Source: Acetobacteraceae bacterium (GTDB lineage Bacteria; Pseudomonadota; Alphaproteobacteria; Acetobacterales; Acetobacteraceae). Taken from it: a stretch of 64,000 nt of DNA. Position numbers and translations under genes: made by a program. How positions within the stretch are numbered: the first letter of the stretch is position 1; each line of letters begins with the position of its first letter. Below the pieces are notes generated by a model. The model was given only the letters and a program-made list of their open reading frames with translations. It was not told where the DNA came from and ran no database searches. Shown one piece after another: positions 52,254-61,870 of the stretch. Location: assembly GCA_024280945.1 (NCBI GenBank), contig JAMXLO010000141.1:1-64000 (forward strand), in the 5' to 3' direction.

Positions 52254-54029
52254 ATGTTCACCACCCGTCCCGAAATTGCCGGCACCTTCGGCGTCGTCGC
52301 CAGCACGCACTGGATCGCGAGCCAGGTCGGGATGGCTGTGCTGGAACGCGGCGGCAATGCGTTCGACGCAGCGGTAGCGACCGCCTTCACGCTGCAGGTG
52401 GCCGAGCCGCACCTCAACGGGCCGGGCGGCGACGCACCGATCATCCTGCATTCCGCCCGCAGCCAGTCGCAGCACGTGATCTGCGGCCAAGGGGTCGCGC
52501 CCCAGGCGGCCACGCTGGAAAAGTTCCGCCAGCTCGACATCGATCTGATCCCTGCGACCGGCGTGCTGCCTGCCGTGGTGCCTGGCGCTTTCGACGCCTG
52601 GTGCCTGCTGCTGCGTGACTGGGGGACCTGGGAACTGACGGACGCGCTGGCCTTCGCCATCGGCTACGCGAAGAAGGGTGTCCATATCGTGCCACGCATC
52701 AGCGCCACAATCGAGAGCGTGCGCATGCTGTTCGAGGCGGAATGGCCGTCATCTGCCGCTGTGTTCCTGCCCGGCGGCAAGGCGCCAGCGCCGGAATCCC
52801 TGTTCGCCCGCCCTGCCCTTGCCGCGACATATGAGCGCATCTGCAAGGAAGCCGTCGGTGCTTCGCGCGAGGCTCGCATCGATGCGGCGCGCGGTGCCTG
52901 GTATCGCGGCTTCGTCGCCGAGGCGACGGATAAGTTCTTCCGCTCGACCGACGTCCTCGACGTGTCGGGACGTCGCCATCGCGGCCTACTGGCAGCCGAT
53001 GACTTTGCTCGCTGGTCGGCCGCCGTCGAGGACCCGGCCGCCTACGCCTATCACGGCCACACAGTGCTGAAATGCGGGCCATGGAGTCAGGGGCCCGTCT
53101 TCCTGCAACAGCTCGCACTGCTGCGCGACTTCGACATCGGCGCGATGGACCCGTTCGGCAACGAATTCGTGCACACGGTGGTGGAGTCCGCCAAGCTCGC
53201 CTACGCCGACCGCGAGGCATACTACGGCGATCCAAATTTTTGCTCGGTCCCGCTCGGGACGTTGTTGTCAGACGATTACAACGCCGGCCGTCGCAGACTG
53301 ATCGGGCGCAACGCGTCGCTGGATCTGCGCCCGGGCAGCGTGCCCGGTCATACACCGGTGGTGGATCGTGACGGCGCCGGTCGCGCCCATCTGCTGACGC
53401 GCTCGCCCGGCGTCGGCGAGCCAACGGTGGCGAGGCTCGGCGTGATCGGCGCCGACACCTGCCATCTCGACGTGATCGATAAGGACGGCAACATGGTCAG
53501 CGCCACGCCATCCGGCGGCTGGCTGCAATCTTCACCCGTTATCCCGGAACTCGGCTTCTGCATGGGCACGCGCGGGCAGATGTTCTGGCTGAGACCCGAT
53601 CTGCCCAACAGCCTGGCACCCGGCAAGCGCCCACGCACCACCCTGTCCCCAAGCTTCGCGCTGCGCGAGGGAAAGCCGTGGATGGCATTCGGCACGCCGG
53701 GCGGCGAGCAGCAGGACCAGTGGTCGCTGACCTTCTTCCTGCGCATGGTCCATCACAACATGGGCATCCAGGAGGCAATCGACGCGCCGTCATTCCACAC
53801 CGAGCATTGGCCATCGAGCTTCTGGCCGCGGGTCGCGCGGCCGGGCAAGGTCGTGCTGGAGGGTCGCTATTCCGATGCGGTGATGTACGAACTCAAGGCA
53901 CGCGATCACCGGGCGGAGAAAGGGGAGGAATGGTCGGAAGGTCGCCTGTCTGCCGCCCGTATAGAGGACGGCCAAATGCGGGCTGGGGCCAATCCGAGAG
54001 GGATGCAGGGATACGCCGTGGGGCGCTGA
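52254..54029 (+). CDS. Gamma-glutamyltransferase family protein
   Basis: A 591-residue N-terminal-nucleophile hydrolase. The maturing nucleophile is Thr402 in GADTCHLDVIDKDGNMVSAT, and the following TPSGGWLQSS and later PRTTLSPSFALREGKPWMAF are family landmarks. The N-terminal VVASTHWIASQVGMAVLERG and GGNAFDAAVATAFTLQVAEP is typical of Ggt. No signal peptide is seen, so it appears cytoplasmic, which fits the cephalosporin-acylase-like or YwrD branch rather than classical periplasmic Ggt. Predicted to act on glutathione or other gamma-glutamyl compounds. Divergent from the UGSC operon with 50 bases between starts. Confidence 0.9.
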   Translation: MFTTRPEIAGTFGVVASTHWIASQVGMAVLERGGNAFDAAVATAFTLQVAEPHLNGPGGDAPIILHSARSQSQHVICGQGVAPQAATLEKFRQLDIDLIPATGVLPAVVPGAFDAWCLLLRDWGTWELTDALAFAIGYAKKGVHIVPRISATIESVRMLFEAEWPSSAAVFLPGGKAPAPESLFARPALAATYERICKEAVGASREARIDAARGAWYRGFVAEATDKFFRSTDVLDVSGRRHRGLLAADDFARWSAAVEDPAAYAYHGHTVLKCGPWSQGPVFLQQLALLRDFDIGAMDPFGNEFVHTVVESAKLAYADREAYYGDPNFCSVPLGTLLSDDYNAGRRRLIGRNASLDLRPGSVPGHTPVVDRDGAGRAHLLTRSPGVGEPTVARLGVIGADTCHLDVIDKDGNMVSATPSGGWLQSSPVIPELGFCMGTRGQMFWLRPDLPNSLAPGKRPRTTLSPSFALREGKPWMAFGTPGGEQQDQWSLTFFLRMVHHNMGIQEAIDAPSFHTEHWPSSFWPRVARPGKVVLEGRYSDAVMYELKARDHRAEKGEEWSEGRLSAARIEDGQMRAGANPRGMQGYAVGR

Positions 54030-54030
54030 G

Positions 54031-56157
54031 ATGCGCCACCGCCTCGCGCGTATTGCTGTCATTGCACTGCTTGGCGGCACGCTCGGCGCATCAGCCGAGG
54101 CGAAGATCACCCGCATCGAAATCATCAAGGCAGAGCCCGCATTCAGCGGTCAGAACTTTGGTACGGTGGGCCCATTCGAGCGCGTCACCGGCCGCGCAGA
54201 TGGCGAGCTGGACCCGGCATTGCCTGAGAACAGTATCATCCAGGACCTTGGCCTCGCACCACGCAATGCTCGCGGCATGGTGGAATACACCACCGACATC
54301 GAGATCCTTCGTCCGGCCGATCCCACCAAATCCAACCGCATGCTGCTGTTCAACGTCATCAACCGTGGCAACAAAGGTGGGTTGTCGCTGTTCAACGCGG
54401 ACGTGCCGCCTAACCTCGCAGACAACAATGCACTGAAGGTTGCCGGCGACGGCTGGCTGCAACGACAGGGCTATACGCTGGTCTGGTTCGGATGGCAGGC
54501 CGACGTGCTGCCTGGCAATGGTCGCATGACGCTGACAGTGCCGATAGCCCTGAACAAGGACGGCTCACCGCTGACCGGCATCGTGCGCGCCGAACTGGTC
54601 ACGCTGGCGCCGACAACGACACTGCCGCTCTCGGCTGGTTGGTTCGCTGGCGCGACGCACGTCCCTTATCCCACTGTCAGCACCGATAATCGAACCGCGC
54701 AGGGAGACGGCTTTCTGCCGACACTGACTGGGCGTGAACGCGAAAACGCGCCGCGCACACCGGTCGCCAACTCGGACTGGCGCTTCGGCCACTGCGACGA
54801 CGAGAAGCCGGATGAGCGCGCAATCTGCTACCCTGCCGGCTTCAAGCCTGGTCGTATCTACGAAGTTATCTACCGTGCCAGGGATCCGCTGGTACTTGGG
54901 ATCGGCTTTGCGGTCGCAAGGGATCTCGGCGCGTTTCTGAAGACGCGCAGCGCGGACGATGCTGGCACCCCCAACCCCGTCGTGCATGGCGACGGCGTCC
55001 GAACCATCATCACCGGATCGTCGCAGAGCGGACGCATGATCCGCACCCTGTTGCACCTTGGGTTGAACCAGGCCGAGGGAGGAGGTCGCGCGTTCGACGC
55101 GGCGCTGCCGCATATCGGCGGCGGCCTGTTGGGGCTGAACATCCGCTTCGGCCAGCCAGGGCGCGGCTGGAATGAACAAGTCGACCACCTGTATCCGGCT
55201 TATGAGTTTCCGTTCAACTATGCGAAGCAGACCGATCCGTTGACCGGGCGCAGCGGCGGGATTCTCGATCGCTGTGAAGCCGCCGGCACATGCCCGCTGA
55301 TCATCCATGCTGCGACCGCGCTAGAGATGTGGGAGGGCCGTCAATCGCTGGGCTTCACCGATCCACTCGGGCTGCGCGACATCACCGATCCCCCCAACGT
55401 CCGCACCTATGTCATGACCAGTACTCAGCATGCGCCGGCAGCGTTGCCGCTGCCGGGCAAGGCGCCGTTCGGCGTGTGCTACCAGCAGGGCAATCCCAAC
55501 CCGCAGACCTGGACCATGCGCGCATTGCTGGACGACCTGACGCAGTGGGTGCGCGATGGCAAGGAACCACCTGCCAGTGTGGTGCCGCGCATCGCTGACG
55601 GCACACTGGTGTCATCCGACGCTGTGCACTTCCCGTCGATCCCGGCAAATGCCTATGGCGGGGTCGAGCGGCATCCGGTGAGGTTCACCGGCGCCTACAA
55701 TCCGCTGCACGTGTTCCAACGTGGCGCAGGGTACCACACTGGCGACATCAGCGGCGTGCTCGATGTCGAGCCGCCTACGATGGACACGGCTCGGTACGGC
55801 GCGTTGGTGCCGCAGGTCGATGCGGATGGCAACGATATCGGCGGTGTCCGTTCGGTATTCGTGCAGGTGCCCATCGGCACCTACACCGGATGGAACCAGT
55901 TCCGAGACGGCTGGTTCGACGGAGGTTTCTGCCCACTGTCCGGCAGCTTCGTTCCATTCGCAACGACCAAGGCCGAGCGCGAGCGGACCGGCGATACGCG
56001 ATTGTCGCTGGAGGAACGCTATCCGACCAAGGAGGTCTATATGACGGCGGTGCGGAAGGCGGCCGATAGCCTCGTCACGGCGCGACTGCTGCTGCCGGAG
56101 GATGCCACGCGTTTGATCTCCGAGGCAGAGGCCAAGGGCATACGCAGCGGGCCATAA
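54031..56157 (+). CDS. Secreted alpha/beta-hydrolase-domain protein (Abhydrolase_10 type)
   Basis: A 708-residue protein with a signal peptide (IAVIALLGGTLGASAEA). The large region from about residue 40 to the end matches the pattern of the alpha/beta hydrolase domain family PF20091 found in alphaproteobacteria: LLFNVINRGNKGGLSLFN, GYTLVWFGWQADVLPGNGRM, and nucleophile context VRTIITGSSQSGRMIRTLLH near residue 330, then MTSTQHAPAALPLPGKAPFG. Likely periplasmic or secreted. Substrate unknown. Starts one base after the Ggt stop, so it is in the same operon. Confidence 0.8.
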   Translation: MRHRLARIAVIALLGGTLGASAEAKITRIEIIKAEPAFSGQNFGTVGPFERVTGRADGELDPALPENSIIQDLGLAPRNARGMVEYTTDIEILRPADPTKSNRMLLFNVINRGNKGGLSLFNADVPPNLADNNALKVAGDGWLQRQGYTLVWFGWQADVLPGNGRMTLTVPIALNKDGSPLTGIVRAELVTLAPTTTLPLSAGWFAGATHVPYPTVSTDNRTAQGDGFLPTLTGRERENAPRTPVANSDWRFGHCDDEKPDERAICYPAGFKPGRIYEVIYRARDPLVLGIGFAVARDLGAFLKTRSADDAGTPNPVVHGDGVRTIITGSSQSGRMIRTLLHLGLNQAEGGGRAFDAALPHIGGGLLGLNIRFGQPGRGWNEQVDHLYPAYEFPFNYAKQTDPLTGRSGGILDRCEAAGTCPLIIHAATALEMWEGRQSLGFTDPLGLRDITDPPNVRTYVMTSTQHAPAALPLPGKAPFGVCYQQGNPNPQTWTMRALLDDLTQWVRDGKEPPASVVPRIADGTLVSSDAVHFPSIPANAYGGVERHPVRFTGAYNPLHVFQRGAGYHTGDISGVLDVEPPTMDTARYGALVPQVDADGNDIGGVRSVFVQVPIGTYTGWNQFRDGWFDGGFCPLSGSFVPFATTKAERERTGDTRLSLEERYPTKEVYMTAVRKAADSLVTARLLLPEDATRLISEAEAKGIRSGP

Positions 56158-56246
56158 ATAAGCGATGGACTGCCGCCCGCGCGCCGCAAGCACATTGCCG
56201 GGATCGACCAGCGTGCTGGGATCGACGCGATGGCTGTAGCCGAAGT

Positions 56247-58019
56247 TCATCCACCCCGCTTCTTGGCAACTGGTCCGGACCGCGCCGGCTTCGGGTGCTT
56301 GGAGGTCGCTGCCCGCTTTGGCTTGGCGCGCTTCGCCGCTTTGCCTGCACGCAATTCGGCGATCGTGGCACGCGTGGTGATCTGCTCCGGGTTCATGCGC
56401 AGCTCGATCACGGCCGGGCGGCCACTCTCCACCGCGCGACGAAACGCCGGAGAGAACTCCGCAGTCTCGCTCACCACCTCACCATGACCCCCGAACGCGT
56501 CGATGAACTTGGCAAAGTCAGGATTGGTCAGCGCCGTGCCGGACACGCGACCTGGATAGGCCCGCTCCTGATGCATGCGGATCGTGCCATACATCTGGTT
56601 GTTGAACACCAACACGATGGGTGCCACTCCGTGATGGAATGCAGTCGCCAGTTCCTGTCCCGTCATCAGGAAGCCACCATCGCCGACCAAAGCGACAACC
56701 ATGCGGTCAGGATACGCGATCCTGGCACCAATTGCCGCCGGTACGCTGTAACCCATCGCGCCATTGGTCGGCCCGATATAGCGCTGCCCGTCTCGAAAGT
56801 TGATGAAACGCGTTGCCCAGCCAGCAAAATTGCCGGCATCGGTGGTGATCAAAGCGTCCGGGTCGAGCAACCCTTCGAGCTCACGCATCACTGTGCCGAG
56901 ATTCAGCGTGCCTTGGTAGTTTGGCACCGCGCGCTGTGCTTCGCGCAGCGAGCGCAACTCCTCGGTCCACCGGGCCCAACTGGCCCTCACTGGCTCGAGT
57001 GCGGCGACGGCATGGGCGAACGTGTTGAGGTCGGAGACGATTCCCAGTGCCGGCCGGAACACCCGCCCGATTTCACTGCCGTCGGGATGCACCTGGATGA
57101 TCGGAACGCTGCCGGCCATGTCGAGCAGCGTGTAGCCCTGCGTCACGGTGTCGCCGAGCCGTGACCCGATCGCCAGGATCAGGTCAGCTTCCTTCACTTT
57201 GCCGACCAGACCGGGATCGGAACCCACGCCCAGGTCGCCGGCGAAATTGACCAGTGTGCCATCGTACAGCGCCTGGCGACGAAAGCCGACGGTCACCGGA
57301 ACGTCATTGCCCAAGAGGAAGTCACGGATCGCAGCGCGGCCTTCCTCCGTCCAACACGACCCACCAAGGACAGCCAACGGCTTGCGTGCGCGGCTGAGCA
57401 TCGAGCGCAACTGAAGCAGGGCTGCGGGGTCGGGATGCGGCACAGCTACCTTTGCGAGCGGCAGATCGGGCACCTCTACGAGATCCTTCTGCATCTCTTC
57501 CGAGAGCGCGATCACCACCGGACCTGGCCGCCCTGACACGGCCACGTCGTAGGCATGGGCGATGATTTCCGGAATGCGCTTTGCCTGATCGATCTGCGTC
57601 ACCCACTTCGCGAGCGGGCTGAACATGCGTCGGTAGTCCACCTCCTGGAACGCGTCCCGCCCCGCGTCCTCGTGTGGAATTTGGCCGACGAACAACAGCA
57701 AGGGAGTACTGTCCTGCATGGCGATGTGCACGCCGATCGCGCCGTGGCAGGCCCCTGGCCCGCGCGTCACCATCGCTGCCGCGGGCCGACCTTGCAGTTT
57801 TCCGAACGCCTCGGCCATGTTGACGGCGCCGGCCTCGAACCGACAAGTGACCAGGTGCAGCTTCTGACGCACCTCGTACAGGCCATCGAGCACATCGAGG
57901 TAGCTCTCGCCTGGCACGGCAAAGACATGATCAATCCCTTGCGCGACCAGCGCATCGGCCACCGCACGCCCACCGGTTCGCCGTACGATGCGCGCCTTGC
58001 GCGCCTGTGCCAGTTCCAT
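56247..58019 (-). CDS. Thiamine-diphosphate enzyme, acetolactate-synthase large-subunit-like
   Basis: A 590-residue ThDP enzyme from ATG 58019 behind GGAGG. Catalytic Glu38 is in HVFAVPGESYLDVLDG, the ThDP/Mg motif is LVGDGGFLMTGQELATAFHH ending VLVFNN, and the middle domain has the KPLAVLGGSCWTEEGRAAIR pattern. It belongs to the ALS/benzoylformate-decarboxylase/TPP family without clear specificity; no regulatory small subunit or ilvC is nearby, so it is probably not biosynthetic ALS. The C-terminus carries a Lys/Arg/Pro-rich tail of about 35 residues (KAAKRAKPKRAATS) that is unusual for the family. Confidence 0.88.
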   Translation of the reverse strand: MELAQARKARIVRRTGGRAVADALVAQGIDHVFAVPGESYLDVLDGLYEVRQKLHLVTCRFEAGAVNMAEAFGKLQGRPAAAMVTRGPGACHGAIGVHIAMQDSTPLLLFVGQIPHEDAGRDAFQEVDYRRMFSPLAKWVTQIDQAKRIPEIIAHAYDVAVSGRPGPVVIALSEEMQKDLVEVPDLPLAKVAVPHPDPAALLQLRSMLSRARKPLAVLGGSCWTEEGRAAIRDFLLGNDVPVTVGFRRQALYDGTLVNFAGDLGVGSDPGLVGKVKEADLILAIGSRLGDTVTQGYTLLDMAGSVPIIQVHPDGSEIGRVFRPALGIVSDLNTFAHAVAALEPVRASWARWTEELRSLREAQRAVPNYQGTLNLGTVMRELEGLLDPDALITTDAGNFAGWATRFINFRDGQRYIGPTNGAMGYSVPAAIGARIAYPDRMVVALVGDGGFLMTGQELATAFHHGVAPIVLVFNNQMYGTIRMHQERAYPGRVSGTALTNPDFAKFIDAFGGHGEVVSETAEFSPAFRRAVESGRPAVIELRMNPEQITTRATIAELRAGKAAKRAKPKRAATSKHPKPARSGPVAKKRGG

Positions 58020-58249
58020 GCAAGCCTCCCCGCTGGGCGCCTTGAAGCGCTTGCTCACAGAATAGTCAGGTCGCGTCGATCCCGCCAACGACCCATACGT
58101 AGAATCCCTATCCGGACAATTCCCAACTTTCCCACGCTCACCCGACAGTGTTTGCTCGCCACAAATCCGACAAAACGTCTGCCAATTTCCGCCCTTGCCT
58201 CTCACCACCGTCTGCGTATCTGCTGCAACGACGAAAACGAGGTGCCGAG

Positions 58250-58519
58250 ATGCTTCAGAGCTTGACCTGGTTTGCCACTGACAACCTGGCCAGAAGCCAG
58301 TTCGAGTTGTTCAGCGAGATCGGCGAGCAGATGCAGCTCAGCGACGACGATCGGCGCCGCGTTCTGCTGTTGTCCGAGCAGGAATGGGCGCAGTGGTCCG
58401 AGTTCTGCCAGGATGGTCCGCTGCCGGCGCAGCCCCAGCTTCCGATCATGCTCCGTCGTCTCGGCAGTGCCAGCCATCGCCTGGCAACGCTGGCCGACCG
58501 CGCGGCCGGGAGGGCATAG
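58250..58519 (+). CDS. Small protein of unknown function
   Basis: An 89-residue protein from ATG 58250. The segment EIGEQMQLSDDDRRRVLLLS followed by EQEWAQWSEFC and QLPIMLRRLGSASHRLATLA has a helical look and a faint similarity to the toxin-binding C-terminal part of Xre/MbcA/ParS-type antitoxins. No toxin gene is adjacent, so I do not assign one. It is divergent from the ThDP enzyme and precedes the Lrp/AsnC-domain gene by 32 bases. Confidence 0.55.
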   Translation: MLQSLTWFATDNLARSQFELFSEIGEQMQLSDDDRRRVLLLSEQEWAQWSEFCQDGPLPAQPQLPIMLRRLGSASHRLATLADRAAGRA

Positions 58520-58551
58520 TTTCTCGGCGCCTTCCCTGCTAGGGTGTCGCC

Positions 58552-58806
58552 ATGCGAGCGATCTTCGTGCAGATCAAATGTGAAATGGGACAGGCCTATA
58601 AGGTCGCCCGCGAGGCTGCCGATACCATCGAGCAAATGTCCGAGCTTTACTCCACATCGGGCCAATACGATCTGCTTGGTAAGTTCTATCTGGAACCTGA
58701 ACAGGACATCGGACTGTTCGTGACCGAGAAGGTCCAGGCGCTGAAGGGCGTGAAGGATACCTACACGCTCATCACCTTCAACGCCTTCAGCGGCGGCCGC
58801 AGCTAA
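58552..58806 (+). CDS. Stand-alone Lrp/AsnC ligand-binding (RAM) domain protein
   Basis: An 84-residue protein without a DNA-binding part. VQIKCEMGQAYKVAREAADT, YSTSGQYDLLGKFYLEPEQD and IGLFVTEKVQALKGVKDTYT are the RAM domain of Lrp/AsnC regulators. Stand-alone RAM proteins form decamers or octamers that bind amino acids. Its stop overlaps the 3' end of the convergent RidA gene by four bases. Confidence 0.88.
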   Translation: MRAIFVQIKCEMGQAYKVAREAADTIEQMSELYSTSGQYDLLGKFYLEPEQDIGLFVTEKVQALKGVKDTYTLITFNAFSGGRS

Positions 58807-59174
58807 CGACGGGCGACGCAATCGATTTCCACCAAAGCGCCACGCGCCAGGCCGGTGACACCGACACAGGTCCGCGCCGGCAAGCGATCGCGTGGAAAAT
58901 AGCTGCGATATACTTCGTTCATCGGCGCATAGTCCTGCTCGAACCGCGTCAGATAGGCGCGAACGCCGACCACGTGCTGCAAGCCGAGCCCCAGGCCACG
59001 CAGCACGATGATCAGATTGTCCATCACGCGTCGTGTCTGCGCCTCGATGCCTTCAGGCAACGGCGCCCTATCGTCACCGGGCAGCGTCGGCATCTGGCCC
59101 GTCAGGAACACCCACCCATCCACCTCGGCCGCGTGCGAGAACGGTGCCACCGGCGTCGGCGCGCCGGTCACCAT
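58803..59174 (-). CDS. RidA/YjgF family protein
   Basis: A 123-residue RidA-like protein if it starts at ATG 59174 (MVTGAPTPVAPFSHAA); ATG 59222 would add 16 residues but overlaps the upstream subunit gene by 31 bases. It has VFLTGQMPTLPGD, VVGVRAYLTRFEQDYAPMNE and LPARTCVGVTGLARGALVEI. The final strand reads VEIDCVA where typical enamine deaminases have VEIEAIA, so the catalytic Glu is Asp here. It follows the molybdenum hydroxylase subunit gene on the same strand. Confidence 0.85.
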   Translation of the reverse strand: MVTGAPTPVAPFSHAAEVDGWVFLTGQMPTLPGDDRAPLPEGIEAQTRRVMDNLIIVLRGLGLGLQHVVGVRAYLTRFEQDYAPMNEVYRSYFPRDRLPARTCVGVTGLARGALVEIDCVARR

Positions 59175-59191
59175 ATGGAACAGCGGTCCGG

Positions 59192-61492
59192 TCACGAACG
59201 CGCCGCGGCGATCGCCGACCACAGGCGATACGGAGTCGCCGGCATATCGAAGTGTCGAATGCCGAGTGGCGCCAGCGCATCGTTCACCGCATTCATCGCT
59301 GCAGCCATTGCGCCAACGGTGCCAGCTTCGCCAACCCCTTTCGCCCCCAGCGGGTTCACCTTGGTCGGCACCTCGCGGGTCGCCATCTGGATATCCGGCA
59401 GGTCCGCGGCACGCGGCATCTGGTAGTCCATGAACGAGGCGGTCAGCATCTGACCCGAGTGCGGGTCATGCACGATCTGCTCGGCCATCGCCTGGCCGAC
59501 CCCCTGCGCCACCCCGCCATGCGTCTGTCCCGCCACCAGCATCGGGTTCAGCACATAACCGAGTTCCTCCACCGCGCTGTAGCGGACCACGTCGGCGACA
59601 CCGGTGTCGGGATCGATCTCCACCTCGCAGATATGCGTGCCATTCGGGAAGGTGACTGCAGTCGGAGTGAATTCCCCACTCTCCACCAGTTCGTTCCCGT
59701 CCACCGTCGTCGCCTGAGCCACCTCGGCGAGACTCACCGAGCGATCCGTCCCCGCGATGGTGAACCGGCCCGCGTCAAAGGTGACGTCCACTTCCGCCGC
59801 CTCCAGCAACTCAGCGGCCGCCTGTTTCGCCTTTTCGATCACCTTGTCCACCACCAGGCTCACCGCGGCGCCGCCGATGCACAAGGCGCCAGAACCGCCA
59901 TTGCCCTTTCCGCCGGACAGCAGATCGGTGTCGCCCGCCTCGTAACGTACGTGGTCGAGCGACACGCCGAACCGGTCGGCGACAAGCTGGCAAAACGCGG
60001 TTTCCAGCCCCTGCCCGACTGACATCGAGCCAGAGCGCAGCACCAGCGAACCGTCTCCCGCCAGGCGTAGGCTGGCCTGGTCCTTTGCCGGACGCAGGAA
60101 TGGGCCGCCAGCAACTTCGATGCAGTTGCAAATCCCGATGCCACGCAACTTGCCACGCGCGTTCGCTTCGGCGCGGCGACCTTCGAAGCCGTCCAGCTCT
60201 GCCATATCGGCAGCCTTGCGCATGTTGCCTTCGAACTCGCCGCAATCATAGGTGAAGGTCAGTGCGGTCTTGTAGGGCATCGCCTCCGGCGGGATCAGGT
60301 TGATGCGGCGCAGTTCGTACGGACTGATTCCGAGTTCGCGCGCCGCAACGTCGATGATGCGCTCGATCGTGTAGGTCGCCTCCGGTCGACCGGCGCCGCG
60401 ATACGCTGCGGTGGGCACCGTGTTGGTCATGATGCCGCATGACTCGGCGTAGATCGTCGGGATGTGATAAACACCTGCCGTGCCGCCGATATTTCCGACC
60501 GGCCAACCCGACCGACCCGTCACATAGGCTCCCAGATTCACATCCCATCGCAAACGCAACGCGGTGAACTTGTGCTCCGCGTCGAGCCCAAGCTCGACAG
60601 TGATGCGCATCTCGCGTGCCTGTTCGTCGGCAAGGAAACCTTCAGTCCGATCGGATACCCACCGCACCGGTCGTCCTAGCTTGCGGGCTGCCCAGGCAAC
60701 CAGCGCGTACTCTGGCTGCACACCGGACTTCATGCCGAACGAGCCACCGACATCGGCGGTCAGCACACGGATATCGGTCGGCTTGATGTTGAAATTGCCG
60801 TTCGCCATGCCGTTGCGCAGATTGTACGGCGACTGATGCGCCGCATGCACCACCATGCGGCTATCGGGACCTATCTGCGCCCACGCCGCACGTGGCTCCA
60901 TCGTGCTGGCCGTGACCCGCGACACGGTGAACTGCAACCGCGCGACATGGGCAGCCGAACGCAATGCAGCCTCCGTCACCTCGGCATCGCCGCGCTTCCA
61001 CAGAAAACCGATATTGTCTTTCAGTTCCTCCCATACTTTGGGCGCCTCGGGCTGCAGCGCAATGATCGCATCAGTCACCAGCGGCAGCTCCTGGTAATCG
61101 ACAAGCACTGCCTCAGCCGCATCTTGCCCGCCACTGATTGTGTCGGCCAGAACAACCGCCACGGGTTCACCGACAAAACGCACGCGCTCTGCCGCCAGCA
61201 ACGGCCGATCGGTCTTTGGTGCTGGACTGCCGTCTGGTCGCGGAAAACCGATGCCGCCGGGAATAGGCCCCACATCGGTCAGATCAGCTGCGGTGAAGAC
61301 CGCCACCACGCCCGGCATCGCGGCCGCCGCACTGACATCGATACGACCAATCATCGCATGAGCGTGATGAGAGCGGACCAGCACGGCGTACAGCAGCCCT
61401 GGCGGGTTTGGGTCGGAACTGTAATTCCCCTTGCCGGTCAGCAGCCGCACATCCTCGCGCCGACGCACCGATCTGCTCTGCAACGTTGCCAT
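59192..61492 (-). CDS. Xanthine dehydrogenase family molybdopterin-binding subunit (canonical loop)
   Basis: A 766-residue CoxL/XdhB-type large subunit from ATG 61492, overlapping the stop of the upstream remnant (TGATG). It keeps the canonical active-site loop AAYRGAGRPEATYTIERI, unlike its paralogue at 35827. Other landmarks are RREDVRLLTGKGNYSSD, VRFVGEPVAVVLADTISGGQ, DVGGSFGMKSGVQPEYALVA, RSGSMSVGQGLETAFCQLVA and GAKGVGEAGTVGAMAAAMNA. No FAD or iron-sulfur subunit genes are adjacent. Substrate unknown; form-II loops occur in aldehyde/aromatic hydroxylases. Confidence 0.92.
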   Translation of the reverse strand: MATLQSRSVRRREDVRLLTGKGNYSSDPNPPGLLYAVLVRSHHAHAMIGRIDVSAAAAMPGVVAVFTAADLTDVGPIPGGIGFPRPDGSPAPKTDRPLLAAERVRFVGEPVAVVLADTISGGQDAAEAVLVDYQELPLVTDAIIALQPEAPKVWEELKDNIGFLWKRGDAEVTEAALRSAAHVARLQFTVSRVTASTMEPRAAWAQIGPDSRMVVHAAHQSPYNLRNGMANGNFNIKPTDIRVLTADVGGSFGMKSGVQPEYALVAWAARKLGRPVRWVSDRTEGFLADEQAREMRITVELGLDAEHKFTALRLRWDVNLGAYVTGRSGWPVGNIGGTAGVYHIPTIYAESCGIMTNTVPTAAYRGAGRPEATYTIERIIDVAARELGISPYELRRINLIPPEAMPYKTALTFTYDCGEFEGNMRKAADMAELDGFEGRRAEANARGKLRGIGICNCIEVAGGPFLRPAKDQASLRLAGDGSLVLRSGSMSVGQGLETAFCQLVADRFGVSLDHVRYEAGDTDLLSGGKGNGGSGALCIGGAAVSLVVDKVIEKAKQAAAELLEAAEVDVTFDAGRFTIAGTDRSVSLAEVAQATTVDGNELVESGEFTPTAVTFPNGTHICEVEIDPDTGVADVVRYSAVEELGYVLNPMLVAGQTHGGVAQGVGQAMAEQIVHDPHSGQMLTASFMDYQMPRAADLPDIQMATREVPTKVNPLGAKGVGEAGTVGAMAAAMNAVNDALAPLGIRHFDMPATPYRLWSAIAAARS

Positions 61493-61809
61493 CACTTGTT
61501 CTCCTTCGGCAGCGCCCTCGGGCTCGACCCGAGGACTACGTCATCCGGCGGAAGCAGTGTCCCGCGCAGCACGGACTGCATGTTGGTGAAGGCGTGACGC
61601 GCGATAACAGCCACAAGGTCGATGACACTTGCCGCGGTGTGCGGCGTGACAACGACCTGATCCAGCCGGAACAACGGATCGGCGGGGTCCGCCGGCTCCG
61701 TCGCGAACACGTCAAGCCCTGCGCCAGGCAGCTTGCCACTGACCAGCGCATCATACAACGCCGCCTGGCCGACGATGCCGCATTGCGCCACGCTGATGAA
61801 GATCAGCGC
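61492..61809 (-). pseudogene. C-terminal remnant of a D-2-hydroxyacid dehydrogenase
   Basis: About 106 residues of a NAD-dependent D-isomer-specific 2-hydroxyacid dehydrogenase C-terminal part: ALYDALVSGKLPGAGLDVFA, then EPADPADPLFRLDQVVVTPH and TAASVIDLVAVIARHAFTNM. The catalytic His (TPHTAAS) remains, but the usual GGIVDE reads CGIVGQ, so the catalytic Glu is gone, and the whole N-terminal half including the Arg and the main Rossmann fold is absent. The frame continues open to 61989 only antisense to the propeller gene. Its stop is coupled to the start of the molybdenum hydroxylase gene, showing a former operon. Confidence 0.82.
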
Positions 61810-61870
61810 GTCATCTTGAGGCGGCGATGCCCGGCGGGCAACAATGGCGTCAGCAGGCGGAGGAAACGTC

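Noticed and set aside
56160-56250. Minus-strand ATG overlapping the ThDP enzyme stop (ATGA), starting MNFGYSHRVDPSTLVDPGNV
   Set aside because: The start looks coupled, but after about 30 codons the frame runs antisense through the hydrolase gene. It may be the stub of a lost gene; I could not identify a family, so I do not list it as a gene.
58250-58519. Antitoxin of a toxin-antitoxin pair
   Set aside because: Similarity to Xre/MbcA-type antitoxins is faint and no toxin gene is adjacent.
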